From: Paracoccaceae bacterium
GTDB taxonomy: Bacteria; Pseudomonadota; Alphaproteobacteria; Rhodobacterales; Rhodobacteraceae
Reading direction: 5' to 3'
Length of the DNA stretch: 64,000 nucleotides
NCBI GenBank assembly: GCA_027013095.1
Contig: JALUYI010000018.1
Span: forward strand, 226,681-290,680
Shown: positions 28,048-36,914 of the stretch, piece by piece
How positions within the stretch are numbered: the stretch's first letter is position 1
Layout of the letters: every line of letters starts with the position of its first letter
Translations under genes and position numbers: made by a program
Notes under the pieces: generated by a model
Told to the model about the DNA's origin: nothing
Database searches by the model: none
Seen by the model: the letters and a program-made list of their open reading frames with translations, nothing else

Positions 28048-28070
28048 CGAGGGGCCCAAGCGGCCCTTCG
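28048..28070 (+). terminator. Hairpin after mmsA, weak terminator
   Basis: CGAGGGGCC and GGCCCTTCG form a 9-base stem with one mismatch around CAAGC. No T run follows, so it may stabilise the mmsA 3' end rather than stop transcription; the next gene starts 180 bases later. Confidence 0.3.
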
Positions 28071-28248
28071 CCCTGCCCCTGTCATCCCCCAAGATTTCGA
28101 TCTTTGGCGCGGGTGGTGCGCCCTGTCGGGAGGCGTCAAAAACCAGTGGGCCATACGCCCGCCCCCTTTTGCCGGCCCCTTTTGTAAAACTCCTGCAACA
28201 TTTGCCCCGTAAACACGCGGTCAGATCCTGTCCCAAACCCCGGAGAGC

Positions 28249-29403
28249 ATGATGGATTTCGCCCTGTCAGAAGAACAAACCGCCATTTTCGACATGGCCT
28301 ATGCCTTTGGCCAGGAGGAAATCGCACCCCACGCCCGCGAGTGGGAGGCTGCTGGCACGATCCCCCGCGAGCTGTGGCCGAAACTGGGCGCGCTGGGTCT
28401 TGGCGGGATCTATGTCTCGGAAGAATACGGAGGCTCGGGCCTGTCGCGGCTGGACGCAACGCTGGTCTTTGAGGCGCTGGCGATGGCCTGCCCCTCGGTG
28501 GGCTCATTCCTGTCGATCCACAACATGTGCGGCGGAATGATCGACAAATTCGCCAGCCCGCAGATGAAATCCCGCTGGCTGCCAAAAATGGCCAGCATGG
28601 AAACCATCGTCAGCTATTGCCTGACGGAACCCGGCTCGGGATCGGACGCGGCGGCGCTGCGAACACGGGCGAAACGCACCGATGCGGGTTATCTTTTGAA
28701 CGGGACCAAGGCGTTCATCTCGGGCGGGGGCTATTCGGACGCTTACGTGGTGATGTGCCGGACCGGGGATGAGGGGCCAAAGGGCATCTCGACCGTAATC
28801 GTCGAGACCGGGACCGCCGGCCTGTCCTTTGGCGCGCCGGAACAAAAGATGGGCTGGCGCTCGCAGCCGACAGCACAGGTGCAGTTTGACGATTGTCTTG
28901 CCTCGGCCGAGAACCTTCTCGGCGAGGAGGGCAAGGGGTTTACCTATGCCATGAACGGGCTTGACGGCGGTCGGCTGAACATTTCCGCCGGAGCCTTGGG
29001 TGGAGCACAGGCGGCGCTGGATGCGACGCTCAGCTACATGGCCGAGCGGCGCGCCTTTGGCCGCACGCTGGACCAGTTTCAGGCGCTGCAATTCCGTCTG
29101 GCTGATATGGAGACCAACTTGCAGGCGGCGCGCATCTTTCTGCGTCAGGCCGCATGGAAGCTGGATCAGGGCCAGCCCGACGCCACCAAATTCTGTGCCA
29201 TGGCCAAACGCTTTGTGACCGACGCGGCCTTTCGGGTGGCCAATGACTGTCTGCAAATGCATGGCGGATACGGATATCTGGCGGATTATGGCATTGAGAA
29301 GATCGTGCGCGATTTGCGGGTGCACCAGATCCTTGAGGGCACAAACGAGATCATGCGCCTGATCACCGCCCGCGCTTTGTTGGCCGAGCATGGACATGGC
29401 TGA
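28249..29403 (+). CDS. Acyl-CoA dehydrogenase, probably isobutyryl-CoA dehydrogenase
   Basis: A 384-residue FAD enzyme (or 383 from the second of two consecutive ATG codons). Family signatures are CLTEPGSGSDAAAL near residue 124 and the C-terminal QMHGGYGYLADYGIEKIVRDLRVHQ (shown in two pieces: QMHGGYGYLADYG and IEKIVRDLRVHQILEG), with the catalytic glutamate in EGTNEIMRL. Position between mmsA and the 3-hydroxyisobutyryl-CoA hydrolase suggests the isobutyryl-CoA to methacrylyl-CoA step. Its last 14 bases overlap the following gene. Confidence 0.88.
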   Translation: MMDFALSEEQTAIFDMAYAFGQEEIAPHAREWEAAGTIPRELWPKLGALGLGGIYVSEEYGGSGLSRLDATLVFEALAMACPSVGSFLSIHNMCGGMIDKFASPQMKSRWLPKMASMETIVSYCLTEPGSGSDAAALRTRAKRTDAGYLLNGTKAFISGGGYSDAYVVMCRTGDEGPKGISTVIVETGTAGLSFGAPEQKMGWRSQPTAQVQFDDCLASAENLLGEEGKGFTYAMNGLDGGRLNISAGALGGAQAALDATLSYMAERRAFGRTLDQFQALQFRLADMETNLQAARIFLRQAAWKLDQGQPDATKFCAMAKRFVTDAAFRVANDCLQMHGGYGYLADYGIEKIVRDLRVHQILEGTNEIMRLITARALLAEHGHG

Positions 29404-30442
29404 GGAGGTCCTGATCCGCAAACAGGGGCGCATCGGGCGGATCACACTCAATCGCCCCAAGGCCTTGAATGCGCTCAGCTATCCCATGTGCCTTGCGATC
29501 GAGTCGGCACTTGACGCGTGGCGCAACGACGATCAGGTGGCGCTGGTTCTGATCGACGCGGCGGGCACCCGCGCCTTTTGTGCCGGCGGCGATATTCAGG
29601 AGCTTTACACCCACGGGCGCAACCGCGATTTTTCCCACGGCCAGCAGTTCTGGCGCGACGAATACCGCCTGAACGCAAAGATCGCGGAATTCCCCAAACC
29701 CTATGTCGCCCTGATGCAGGGCTTTACCATGGGCGGTGGTGTTGGAATTTCCTGCCATGGCACGCACCGGATCGTCGGTGAGAGCAGCCGGATTGCCATG
29801 CCTGAATGCGGCATTGGCCTTGTGCCCGACGTGGGGGGCTCGCTGTTACTGGCGCGGGCACCGGGACATCTGGGTGAATATCTGGCCCTGACGGCAACAC
29901 GGATGACGGCAGATGACGCAATTTATGCTGGTTTTGCCGATTGTTACGTCCCTGAGTTAAAGTGGCCCACGGTGATTGACGCGCTGACCGAAAGCGGTGA
30001 CGCATCTGTGATCACAAATTTTTCCGCCACCCCGCCGCCGGGTCGGCTTGGTGATTTGCAGGGTTGGATCGACGGCCATTTTTCCGCCGCGACGCTTGCA
30101 GAGATTGCCCGTTCGGTGCAGGATGATGCCGATCAACGGGCGCAGGAGGCTTTTGAAGCGATGCAGCGCAACTCACCGCTGTCGATGGCGGTGACGGTTC
30201 AGCTTTTGCAGCGCTTGCGGGCTGGCACATGCGATATCCGCACCGCCCTTGACCTTGAATTTCGCTATACGTTCCGCGCGCAGGAACATGCCGATTTTCT
30301 GGAAGGCATCCGCGCGGCGATCATCGACAAGGACCGCAAGCCGCGCTGGCGGCACCGGGCGCTTGACGCGGTTCCGCCGGGCGAGGTGAGCGCATTGCTG
30401 GCCCCTCTGGGGGACAAGAGGCTGAACTTGAAGGAGAGATGA
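29390..30442 (+). CDS. Enoyl-CoA hydratase/isomerase family protein, probable 3-hydroxyisobutyryl-CoA hydrolase
   Basis: A 350-residue crotonase-fold protein, longer than simple hydratases (about 260) and matching HIBYL-CoA hydrolases. Visible marks are ITLNRPKALNALSYPM, the oxyanion-hole segments GTRAFCAGGDIQELY and LMQGFTMGGGVGISCHGTHR, and MPECGIGLVPDVGGSLLLAR with the catalytic Glu/Asp region. It would release 3-hydroxyisobutyrate from its CoA ester, feeding mmsB, which begins one base after its stop. Start may instead be the ATG two codons later. Confidence 0.88.
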   Translation: MDMAEEVLIRKQGRIGRITLNRPKALNALSYPMCLAIESALDAWRNDDQVALVLIDAAGTRAFCAGGDIQELYTHGRNRDFSHGQQFWRDEYRLNAKIAEFPKPYVALMQGFTMGGGVGISCHGTHRIVGESSRIAMPECGIGLVPDVGGSLLLARAPGHLGEYLALTATRMTADDAIYAGFADCYVPELKWPTVIDALTESGDASVITNFSATPPPGRLGDLQGWIDGHFSAATLAEIARSVQDDADQRAQEAFEAMQRNSPLSMAVTVQLLQRLRAGTCDIRTALDLEFRYTFRAQEHADFLEGIRAAIIDKDRKPRWRHRALDAVPPGEVSALLAPLGDKRLNLKER

Positions 30443-30443
30443 C

Positions 30444-31316
30444 ATGAAAATCGGGTTTATCGGGTTGGGCAACATGGGGGCGCCAATGGCCGCCAATCTG
30501 GTTGCTGCCGGGCATGAGGTGACGGGTTTTGACGTTGTTGCCCCCTGCCCCAACGGCGTTGTTGCCGCCGACAGCGGGGCAGCAGCCGCCGCCGGGCAGG
30601 AGGTTGTGATCACAATGCTGCCGAACGGAGACATCCTGCGTCATGTGGCCGCCGAGATCATCCCGGCAATGCAGGCGGGCGCCCTGTTTCTGGATTGCTC
30701 GACGGTGGATGTGGACAGCGCCCGCGATGTTGCCAGTGACGCCATTGCCGCGGGGCTGCTGGCCGCGGATGCGCCGGTCTCGGGGGGGATTGGCGGCGCA
30801 ACCGCAGGTACCCTCACCTTCATGGCCGGGGGCTCGGATGAGGCCTTTGCCAAGGCCGCGCCGCTGTTTGAGATCATGGGCCAGAAGGCAGTCCATTGCG
30901 GCCCCTCGGGCAACGGGCAGGCCGCCAAGATCTGCAACAACATGATCCTCGGAGCGACCATGATCGTCACCTGTGAAGCCTTTGCGCTGGCGGACAAACT
31001 GGGCCTGGAGCGGCAAAAGATGTTTGACGTGGTGTCAACCTCGTCGGGATACAGCTGGACGATGAACGCCTATTGCCCGGCCCCCGGCGTTGGCCCGCAA
31101 AGCCCGGCGGACAATGATTACAAGCCGGGTTTTGCCTCGGAACTGATGTTGAAGGATCTGCGTCTGTCGCAGCAGGCGGCCTTAAGCGTTGACGCCGACA
31201 CGCCGCTGGGCGCGGCCGCCACGTCGCTTTACAAGACCTTCGTCGAGGACGAGGATGGCAAGGGGACGGATTTCTCGGCCATGCTGCCCCGGTTTGAAAA
31301 GCGCAGCCGCAGCTAG
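30444..31316 (+). CDS. mmsB: 3-hydroxyisobutyrate dehydrogenase
   Basis: A 290-residue NAD-dependent enzyme oxidising 3-hydroxyisobutyrate to methylmalonate semialdehyde, the substrate of MmsA. Dinucleotide motif FIGLGNMGAPMAANLVAAGH, substrate signature DAPVSGGIGGATAGTLTFM near residue 112, and catalytic lysine in GNGQAAKICNNMIL near 170. GGAGAG precedes the ATG. With mmsA, the acyl-CoA dehydrogenase and the hydrolase it completes the distal valine pathway. Confidence 0.95.
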   Translation: MKIGFIGLGNMGAPMAANLVAAGHEVTGFDVVAPCPNGVVAADSGAAAAAGQEVVITMLPNGDILRHVAAEIIPAMQAGALFLDCSTVDVDSARDVASDAIAAGLLAADAPVSGGIGGATAGTLTFMAGGSDEAFAKAAPLFEIMGQKAVHCGPSGNGQAAKICNNMILGATMIVTCEAFALADKLGLERQKMFDVVSTSSGYSWTMNAYCPAPGVGPQSPADNDYKPGFASELMLKDLRLSQQAALSVDADTPLGAAATSLYKTFVEDEDGKGTDFSAMLPRFEKRSRS

Positions 31317-31364
31317 GGCCTGCACCCGCTGACGGCGGTATTGGGCCGCATGGAAAGGAACGAA

Positions 31365-32021
31365 ATGTCCGACTGGATTGCCCGCAGCACCTTGTCCGAG
31401 ATGCTGGATAGCGAGGCACGTGCGCTGCTTCAGGGGGTTCATGCCGGTCATTTCCCCCGTGACAGCATCTTGTTTCACCCCGGCGATGCGGTGCGCGGGT
31501 TTGCCATCGTCCTGTCTGGGCGAGTCGGCGTCTATCTGACCGGACCGGGGGGGCGTGATATCCTGCTTTACGACATCACCCCGGGGCAAACCTGTGTGCA
31601 GTCCACCTTGGGAATTCTGGGGGACGAGGATTATTCCGCCGAAGCAATCTGTGAAACAGATTGCGAGCTGGCCCTTATTCCGCGCGATCTGTTTCAGCGC
31701 CTGTTGGCCCGCTCTCCGGCGTTTCGCAACTTTGTTTTCGGCGCCTTTGCCAAGCGGTTTCAGAACATGATGCACCTGCTTGAGCAGGTCGCCTTTGTGC
31801 GCGTCGAGAACCGTCTGGCCCGGGCGTTGCTGGCCCGGGTCGATGACAGCGGCACGGTGCACGCCACCCATCAAGAGCTGGCAACACAGGTCGGCACCGC
31901 TCGCGAGGTGGTGTCGCGCCGGCTGGACACGTTTGCGAAGCGCGGGCTGTTGCGTCTGGAGCGGGGCAGTCTGGAAATCACCGACGCGGCCGGGTTGCGC
32001 GAATTTTCAGAAAATTCCTGA
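31365..32021 (+). CDS. Crp/Fnr-family transcriptional regulator
   Basis: A 218-residue regulator starting at the ATG behind AAAGGA. An N-terminal cyclic-nucleotide-binding beta barrel covers about residues 15-130 and a C-terminal HTH_Crp follows (HATHQELATQVGTAREVVSRRLDTFAKRG). No N-terminal cysteine cluster like FNR's is present, so it does not carry the FNR [4Fe-4S] arrangement; Cys77-type residues in QTCVQSTLG and ETDCELAL are the only candidates for redox sensing. It precedes two DUF2892 membrane-protein genes with operator-like palindromes between, so it probably regulates them, perhaps in response to reactive sulfur or redox state. Confidence 0.85.
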   Translation: MSDWIARSTLSEMLDSEARALLQGVHAGHFPRDSILFHPGDAVRGFAIVLSGRVGVYLTGPGGRDILLYDITPGQTCVQSTLGILGDEDYSAEAICETDCELALIPRDLFQRLLARSPAFRNFVFGAFAKRFQNMMHLLEQVAFVRVENRLARALLARVDDSGTVHATHQELATQVGTAREVVSRRLDTFAKRGLLRLERGSLEITDAAGLREFSENS

Positions 32022-32086
32022 TAAATTTTCTGACCTTTGTGACCAAGTCACCGACGCGAATGACGACGGGTGCTAGAACGACCTCA
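32001..32086 (+). promoter_or_regulatory. Operator cluster and promoter in front of first DUF2892 gene
   Basis: Three inverted repeats occur in 51 bases: GAATTTT/AAAATTC around CAG (32001-32017), CAGAAAATT/AATTTTCTG around 7 bases (32008-32032), and GTGAC/GTCAC around CAA (32039-32051). A -10-like TAGAAC lies at 32074-32079, so the GTGAC site is centred about 41 bases before the predicted start, the class II position for Crp/Fnr activators. The first repeats overlap the regulator gene's 3' end. Confidence 0.5.
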
Positions 32087-32131
32087 TCAAACGCCCCAAA
32101 GGGGGCTTGCAAACCTGATGAGGAAACTGAA

Positions 32132-32338
32132 ATGTTCAAGAAAAATGTCGGCTCGCTGGACCGTATCCTGCGTTTTGTTCTGGGGATCGTGATGCTGGGC
32201 GCATGGTTCATCTATCCCGATCTTGGCTATCGTAACCTGTTGCTGATCGGGATCATCCCGTTGGCCACGTCGCTGATGTCCTCCTGCCCGCTCTACTCAA
32301 TCTTCGGTCTGTCGACCTGCCCGATGAAAAAGAGCTGA
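32132..32338 (+). CDS. Small DUF2892 (YgaP-like) membrane protein
   Basis: A 68-residue protein of the YgaP transmembrane family: start FKKNVGSLDRILRFVLGIVML, two membrane helices (about residues 14-32 and 36-56), and the conserved MSSCPLYSIFGLSTCP motif with two cysteines. In YgaP this domain anchors a rhodanese; here it stands alone. The ATG follows GAGGAAAC. It lies downstream of a Crp/Fnr regulator and 150 bases before a second copy. Related stand-alone proteins are often next to sulfur or redox genes. Confidence 0.85.
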   Translation: MFKKNVGSLDRILRFVLGIVMLGAWFIYPDLGYRNLLLIGIIPLATSLMSSCPLYSIFGLSTCPMKKS

Positions 32339-32410
32339 CCCGGCAGGGCGGACGTGTTTCAGGCCGGTCCCTTCCCTCGGGCCGGTCTGGGGTACGATTT
32401 GCAATAAACG

Positions 32411-32450
32411 GTGACATATTGTGCGTCATACCGTATATTGTAGGTACAAT
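32411..32450 (+). promoter_or_regulatory. Promoter with overlapping palindrome before second DUF2892 gene
   Basis: A -35 GTGACA (32411-32416) and -10 TATATT (32434-32439) are 17 bases apart. The perfect palindrome ATTGTAGGTACAAT (32437-32450) overlaps the -10 and start site, a repressor-type position. A second short hairpin, GCCCA/TGGGC around TAAAT (32451-32465), lies in the leader. Confidence 0.5.
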
Positions 32451-32485
32451 GCCCATAAATTGGGCGCTACAGGTGGGGAAAAACC

Positions 32486-32695
32486 ATGTTCAAGAATAAT
32501 GTCGGCGGAATCGACCGGATCATCCGGGCCATTATCGGGGTCGTACTGATCGCGGTCTTTTTCATGTATGCGCATACGACCTGGACTTGGGTTGGCCTGA
32601 TTGTCGGGCTGGTCCTATTGTTCACGGCGGTCATGTCAAGCTGCCCGATCTACACCGTTCTGGGCCTGCGCACGAACAAACAGGACGACAGCTGA
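32486..32695 (+). CDS. Small DUF2892 (YgaP-like) membrane protein, second copy
   Basis: A 69-residue paralogue of the preceding small protein: FKNNVGGIDRIIRAIIGVVLI, two hydrophobic helices, and MSSCPIYTVLGLRTN. Only one of the two C-terminal cysteines of the first copy is kept (the second motif cysteine is replaced by TNKQ). GGTGGGG precedes the ATG. The gene has its own promoter with a different palindrome, suggesting separate control of the two copies. Confidence 0.85.
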   Translation: MFKNNVGGIDRIIRAIIGVVLIAVFFMYAHTTWTWVGLIVGLVLLFTAVMSSCPIYTVLGLRTNKQDDS

Positions 32696-32702
32696 GCGCG
32701 CC

Positions 32703-35558
32703 TTACCGGCGTTTGGCCGTCAGGACGTCCTTCAGATACTGGCCGGTATAGCTGGTTTTCAGCGATGCGATCTGTTCCGGGGTGCCGGTGGCGATGATCT
32801 GACCACCGCCATCGCCGCCCTCGGGACCGATATCGATGATATGGTCGGCAGTCTTGATGACGTCGAGGTTGTGCTCGATCACGATCACCGTGTTGCCCTG
32901 ATCGACCAGCTCGTGCAGAACCTCCAGCAGCTTTTTCACATCCTCGAAATGCAGCCCCGTCGTCGGCTCGTCGAGAATATAGAGGGTGCGCCCGGTTGAG
33001 CGTTTGCTAAGCTCCTTGGACAGCTTGACGCGCTGCGCTTCGCCGCCCGAAAGGGTGGTTGCCTGCTGGCCCACCTTGACATAGCCAAGGCCCACCCGCA
33101 TCAGCGCCGTCATCTTTTCCCGAATGGAGGGAACCGCCTTGAAAAACTGCTCGGCCGCCTCGACATTCATCTCAAGAACGTCTGATATGCTCTTGCCTTT
33201 AAACAGAATTTCCAGAGTTTCCCGGTTATAGCGGCGGCCCTTGCAGCTTTCGCAGGTGACATAGACATCGGGCAGAAAGTGCATCTCGATCTTGATGACT
33301 CCATCGCCCTTGCACGCTTCGCAGCGCCCGCCCTTGACGTTAAAGCTGAAGCGCCCCGGTTTATAGCCGCGGGCTTTTGACTCCGGCAGGCCTGCGAACC
33401 AGTCGCGGATGGGGGTGAAGGCGCCTGTATAGGTGGCGGGGTTACTGCGCGGCGTGCGGCCGATGGGGCGCTGGTCGATGTCGATCACCTTGTCCAGATA
33501 TTCCAGCCCGCGCACCGCCTCGCAGGGGGCCGGCGTCTGACGCGCGCCGTTCAGGCGCATGCTCGCCGTCTTGAACAGGGTTTCGATGGTCAGGGTCGAT
33601 TTGCCGCTGCCCGAGACCCCGGTAACACAGGTGAAGGTGCCCAGTGGAAAGCGCGCGGTCACGGTCTGCAGGTTGTTGCCGGTCGCGCCTTTGATCTCCA
33701 GAAACTTGCCATTGCCCACGCGGCGTTCGGCTGGGATGGGCACTTCGCGGCTGCCGGACAGGTACTGGCCGGTCAATGACGCCGGGTCACAGGCGATTTT
33801 TTCCGGCGGGCCCTCGGCGACGATGCTGCCGCCATGCACTCCTGCCCCCGGCCCCATGTCCAGCACATGGTCGGCGGCGCGGATCGCCTCTTCGTCATGC
33901 TCGACGACGATCACCGTATTGCCCTGGTCGCGCAGGTTTCTGAGCGTGTCCAGCAGGCGGCCATTGTCGCGCTGGTGCAACCCGATCGAGGGCTCGTCCA
34001 GCACATAGAGCACCCCCGTCAGCCCGCTGCCGATCTGGCTGGCCAGGCGGATGCGCTGGCTTTCGCCCCCGCTAAGCGTGCCGGAATTGCGCGACAGCGT
34101 CAGGTAATCCAGCCCGACATTGACCAGAAAGCCAAGGCGTTCGCGGATTTCCTTGAGGATGGCGCGCGCGATCTCGTTCTTTTGCGCGTTCAGCTGCGCG
34201 GGCAGGGTCTCAAACCAGTCGCGGGCCTCGCGGATCGACATTTCCACCACCTGCCCCACATGCAGCCCGCCGATTTTCACCGCGCGCGCCGCCTCGTTCA
34301 GGCGATAACCGCCGCAGGCGCCGCAGGGGCGGTTGTTCTGGTAACGCTCGAACTCCTCGCGGATCCAGTTGCTGTCGGTCTCGCGATAGCGGCGCTCCAT
34401 ATTGGGGATGATCCCCTCGAAGGCGCGGCTGACCTCGTAAACCCGCCCGCCCTCGTCATAGCGAAAGCGGATTTCCTCGTCGCCCGATCCGTGCAGCATG
34501 ACCTGTTTCACCTTTTCCGGCAGGTCGCGCCAGGGGGTGTCGCGTTCAAAGCCGTAATGGCGGGCGATGGCCTCGATCGTCTGGCGGAAATAGGGCGACT
34601 TTCCCTTGCGCCAGGGGGCCAGCGCACCGTCATACAGCGAAAGAGACGGGTCCGGCACGATCAGGCGTTCGTCAAAGAACAGCTCGACCCCAAGGCCATC
34701 GCAATCGGGGCAGGCGCCATAGGGCGCGTTGAAGGAAAACAGCCTCGGTTCGATTTCGGCAATGGTGAAGCCGCTGACCGGGCAGGCAAAGTTTTCCGAA
34801 AACGTGATGCGCTCGGCCTCGCCCTCGCCTTCGCGCGGGGCGGTTTCCAGAATGGCGATGCCATCGGCCAGATTGAGCGCCGTGCGCAGGCTGTCGGCAA
34901 GCCGCGTCTCCAGCCCCTCGCGGATGATGATGCGGTCAACCACCACGTCGATGTCATGGCGGAATTTCTTGTCCAGCTTGGGCGCGTCCTCGATTTCATA
35001 GAACTGCCCGTCGATCTTGAGCCGCTGAAAACCCTGCTTTTGCAGCTCCAGAAACTCCTTGCGGTATTCGCCCTTGCGGTCGCGCACGATGGGGGCCAGC
35101 AGATAGGCGCGCGTGCCTTCCTCCATCGCCATGATGCGATCGACCATCTCGGAAACCTGCTGCGCCTCGATCGGCAGGCCCGTCGCCGGGCTATAGGGCG
35201 TGCCCACGCGGGCAAACAACAGGCGCAGATAGTCGTAGATTTCCGTCACCGTGCCCACCGTCGAGCGCGGGTTCTTGCTGGTGGTCTTCTGCTCGATCGA
35301 GATGGCGGGGCTGAGGCCGGTAATATGGTCGAGATCGGGTTTCTGCATCATGTCCAGAAACTGGCGCGCATAGGCCGACAGCGATTCGACATAGCGGCGC
35401 TGCCCCTCGGCATAGATGGTGTCAAACGCCAGGCTCGATTTCCCCGAGCCCGACAGCCCCGTGATCACCACCAACTGGTCGCGCGGAATTCGGACGTCGA
35501 TGGATTTCAGGTTATGCTCGCGCGCGCCCCTGATTTCGATAAATTTCTGCTCGACCAT
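32703..35558 (-). CDS. uvrA: Excinuclease ABC subunit A
   Basis: A 951-residue UvrA, full length. It scans DNA for bulky lesions and loads UvrB. Two ABC ATPase halves are complete: first Walker [20 protein letters not shown] near residue 35, signature [16 protein letters not shown]; second Walker [17 protein letters not shown], signature [15 protein letters not shown]. Zinc-finger cysteines are seen in [16 protein letters not shown] and [17 protein letters not shown] start at [16 protein letters not shown], as in relatives; a TTG at 35591 behind GAGGACAAGGA is a possible alternative giving 11 more residues. Confidence 0.96.
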   Translation of the reverse strand: MVEQKFIEIRGAREHNLKSIDVRIPRDQLVVITGLSGSGKSSLAFDTIYAEGQRRYVESLSAYARQFLDMMQKPDLDHITGLSPAISIEQKTTSKNPRSTVGTVTEIYDYLRLLFARVGTPYSPATGLPIEAQQVSEMVDRIMAMEEGTRAYLLAPIVRDRKGEYRKEFLELQKQGFQRLKIDGQFYEIEDAPKLDKKFRHDIDVVVDRIIIREGLETRLADSLRTALNLADGIAILETAPREGEGEAERITFSENFACPVSGFTIAEIEPRLFSFNAPYGACPDCDGLGVELFFDERLIVPDPSLSLYDGALAPWRKGKSPYFRQTIEAIARHYGFERDTPWRDLPEKVKQVMLHGSGDEEIRFRYDEGGRVYEVSRAFEGIIPNMERRYRETDSNWIREEFERYQNNRPCGACGGYRLNEAARAVKIGGLHVGQVVEMSIREARDWFETLPAQLNAQKNEIARAILKEIRERLGFLVNVGLDYLTLSRNSGTLSGGESQRIRLASQIGSGLTGVLYVLDEPSIGLHQRDNGRLLDTLRNLRDQGNTVIVVEHDEEAIRAADHVLDMGPGAGVHGGSIVAEGPPEKIACDPASLTGQYLSGSREVPIPAERRVGNGKFLEIKGATGNNLQTVTARFPLGTFTCVTGVSGSGKSTLTIETLFKTASMRLNGARQTPAPCEAVRGLEYLDKVIDIDQRPIGRTPRSNPATYTGAFTPIRDWFAGLPESKARGYKPGRFSFNVKGGRCEACKGDGVIKIEMHFLPDVYVTCESCKGRRYNRETLEILFKGKSISDVLEMNVEAAEQFFKAVPSIREKMTALMRVGLGYVKVGQQATTLSGGEAQRVKLSKELSKRSTGRTLYILDEPTTGLHFEDVKKLLEVLHELVDQGNTVIVIEHNLDVIKTADHIIDIGPEGGDGGGQIIATGTPEQIASLKTSYTGQYLKDVLTAKRR

Positions 35559-35918
35559 TGGGTGATGCTCCGGCTTTCTGCCTTGTGCCAATCCTTGTCC
35601 TCTGTTTGGAACAAACCGTGATCGTTCTCAAGGGCGAATCGTGCGTTGTCTTTCCTGAAATCCCAACCTATCAGGGCTGAGGCCGGAATACGCCCCAGAA
35701 AATTGCCGCACGAGTGGGCAAAAAAAACTCCGTTGCGGGCGGCGTCAACATGAAGAATATACCTTATATGACGGTTTTTTATAGATAAAAAAATATATTC
35801 CAAAACACGCAATTATTTTCTGGAAATATTAGAAAGAACGCATATATTCCCCTCAACATGACGACAATTTCCGGTCAGGGAAGGCCAGAAAGACACGCAA
35901 CCAAAAAGGAAGACCGAC
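35559..35918. other. Intergenic region between uvrA and rhodanese gene
   Basis: There are 360 bases without a gene. The uvrA-proximal part is of normal composition; 35700-35870 is clearly AT-rich and contains repeated ATATTC/GAATAT elements (annotated separately). It must hold the divergent promoters of uvrA and of the rhodanese gene. Confidence 0.6.
35755..35850. promoter_or_regulatory. AT-rich repeat cluster, regulator binding region candidate
   Basis: ATATATTCC occurs twice in direct orientation (35793-35801 and 35842-35850), with a near-inverted GGAAATAT at 35822-35829 and GAATAT at 35755-35760. ATTC/GAAT half-sites of this sort are used by sulfur-responsive ArsR repressors such as SqrR/BigR, and the downstream gene is a rhodanese; the link is inferred. 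Confidence 0.4.
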
Positions 35919-36296
35919 ATGAATTTCGGATTTGCCCGCTCGTTTCGAAACGCACAACCCGCCGTGCGCCCGCTGCCTGCCCAAGAGGCCGTGCGCCGCG
36001 CCGCCGCCGGTGAGATCACGCTGATCGACGTGCGTGATCACAACGAAGTCGCCCAGAGCGGCAAGGCCAAGGGGGCCATTCATATCCCCCTGTTCATGCT
36101 GAACACCAAGGCCGACCCCCGCCACCCCGAGTTTCACCCGGCGCTGAGCACCGACAAGCCGGTTGCCGTCTATTGTGCCTCGGGCGCGCGTTCGCAAATG
36201 GCCGGTCAGGCGCTGGCGCAGTTCGGTTTTTCCGAGGTATACAACCTTGGCGGGCTGTTCCACTGGCAGGCCGCGGGCGGCGCCATCGAGCGCTGA
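35919..36296 (+). CDS. Rhodanese-like domain protein
   Basis: A 125-residue single-domain rhodanese. The active-site loop is YCASGARSQ with catalytic Cys86, and LIDVRDHNEVAQSG and GAIHIPLFML mark the domain start. It would transfer persulfide sulfur to thiol acceptors in the cytoplasm (no signal peptide). AAAGGAAG precedes the ATG. It stands alone, 360 bases from uvrA, but sits about 3 kb from the Crp/Fnr-DUF2892 unit, whose proteins resemble the membrane half of YgaP; this may be a split YgaP-like system. Confidence 0.88.
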   Translation: MNFGFARSFRNAQPAVRPLPAQEAVRRAAAGEITLIDVRDHNEVAQSGKAKGAIHIPLFMLNTKADPRHPEFHPALSTDKPVAVYCASGARSQMAGQALAQFGFSEVYNLGGLFHWQAAGGAIER

Positions 36297-36324
36297 TTGC
36301 CAAAGACCATTCAGCCGCCTGAAA

Positions 36325-36909
36325 TTACCGGCCCATAATGGTTTTGACATAAGATTCGGTCTCGGGGAACGGCGGCACGTCTTTATAGGCGACCACCGCC
36401 TCGGGACCAGCGTTATATGCGGCCACCGCCAGCTTCCAACTGCGAAACCGCATATATTGCTGCTTGAGATAAAGCGCGCCACCTTTCAGATTTGCCTCGG
36501 GATCATAGGGATCAATACCCAGACGGCGCGCGGTATCGGGCATTAGCTGGGCCAGACCGATGGCCCCGTCAGCCGAGCGGGCCTCGGGGTTCCAGTTGCT
36601 CTCCATCTGGATCAGCCGGGCAAAAATATCCTTGGGCACGCCAAATTCCGCCGCCGCCTTTTCCGCCATGGGCAGGTATTTTCCGTGATATTCACCGAGA
36701 TAGCGCGGCAGATCCGGGTTTTCCGGCAACAGGCGTTTTGAATCCTCGTATTCCGTTGCCAGCCGCCCATCGAGCAGCTTTTTCTGAGCCGCACTGATGC
36801 CCCAATGGCTTTTGCCGCCCGCCAAACCCGCCTGCCCCAGCACAAGCTGCGCGCCCAGCAGCAAGGTCAGCAGCGCCAGACGTGAATGGTTGTCCCAAGG
36901 CAAAGCCAC
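36325..36909 (-). CDS. Lytic transglycosylase, SLT domain
   Basis: A 194-residue exported murein hydrolase. A GTG start behind GAGGAAT gives a signal peptide (SRLALLTLLLGAQLVLGQAGLA). The soluble lytic transglycosylase domain runs from about residue 85: catalytic Glu103 in RLIQMESNWNPEARS, then GAIGLAQLMPDTARRLGI and AVAAYNAGPEAV. It cleaves peptidoglycan with 1,6-anhydro product. It begins 5 bases after the stop of the membrane LuxR-type regulator, so the two are co-transcribed. Confidence 0.9.
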   Translation of the reverse strand: MALPWDNHSRLALLTLLLGAQLVLGQAGLAGGKSHWGISAAQKKLLDGRLATEYEDSKRLLPENPDLPRYLGEYHGKYLPMAEKAAAEFGVPKDIFARLIQMESNWNPEARSADGAIGLAQLMPDTARRLGIDPYDPEANLKGGALYLKQQYMRFRSWKLAVAAYNAGPEAVVAYKDVPPFPETESYVKTIMGR

Positions 36910-36914
36910 TGACG

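Noticed and set aside
33834..35621. Open frame of 595 codons opposite uvrA
   Set aside because: Shadow of uvrA; no start signal or domain.
35609..35623. GAAC-N7-GATC upstream of uvrA as an SOS box
   Set aside because: One half-site departs from GTTC-N7-GTTC (or its complement), so I do not annotate it, although uvrA is often LexA-controlled in this order.
35719..35727. A-run as a minus-strand terminator before uvrA
   Set aside because: No stem of more than three pairs precedes the run, and it would lie upstream of uvrA.
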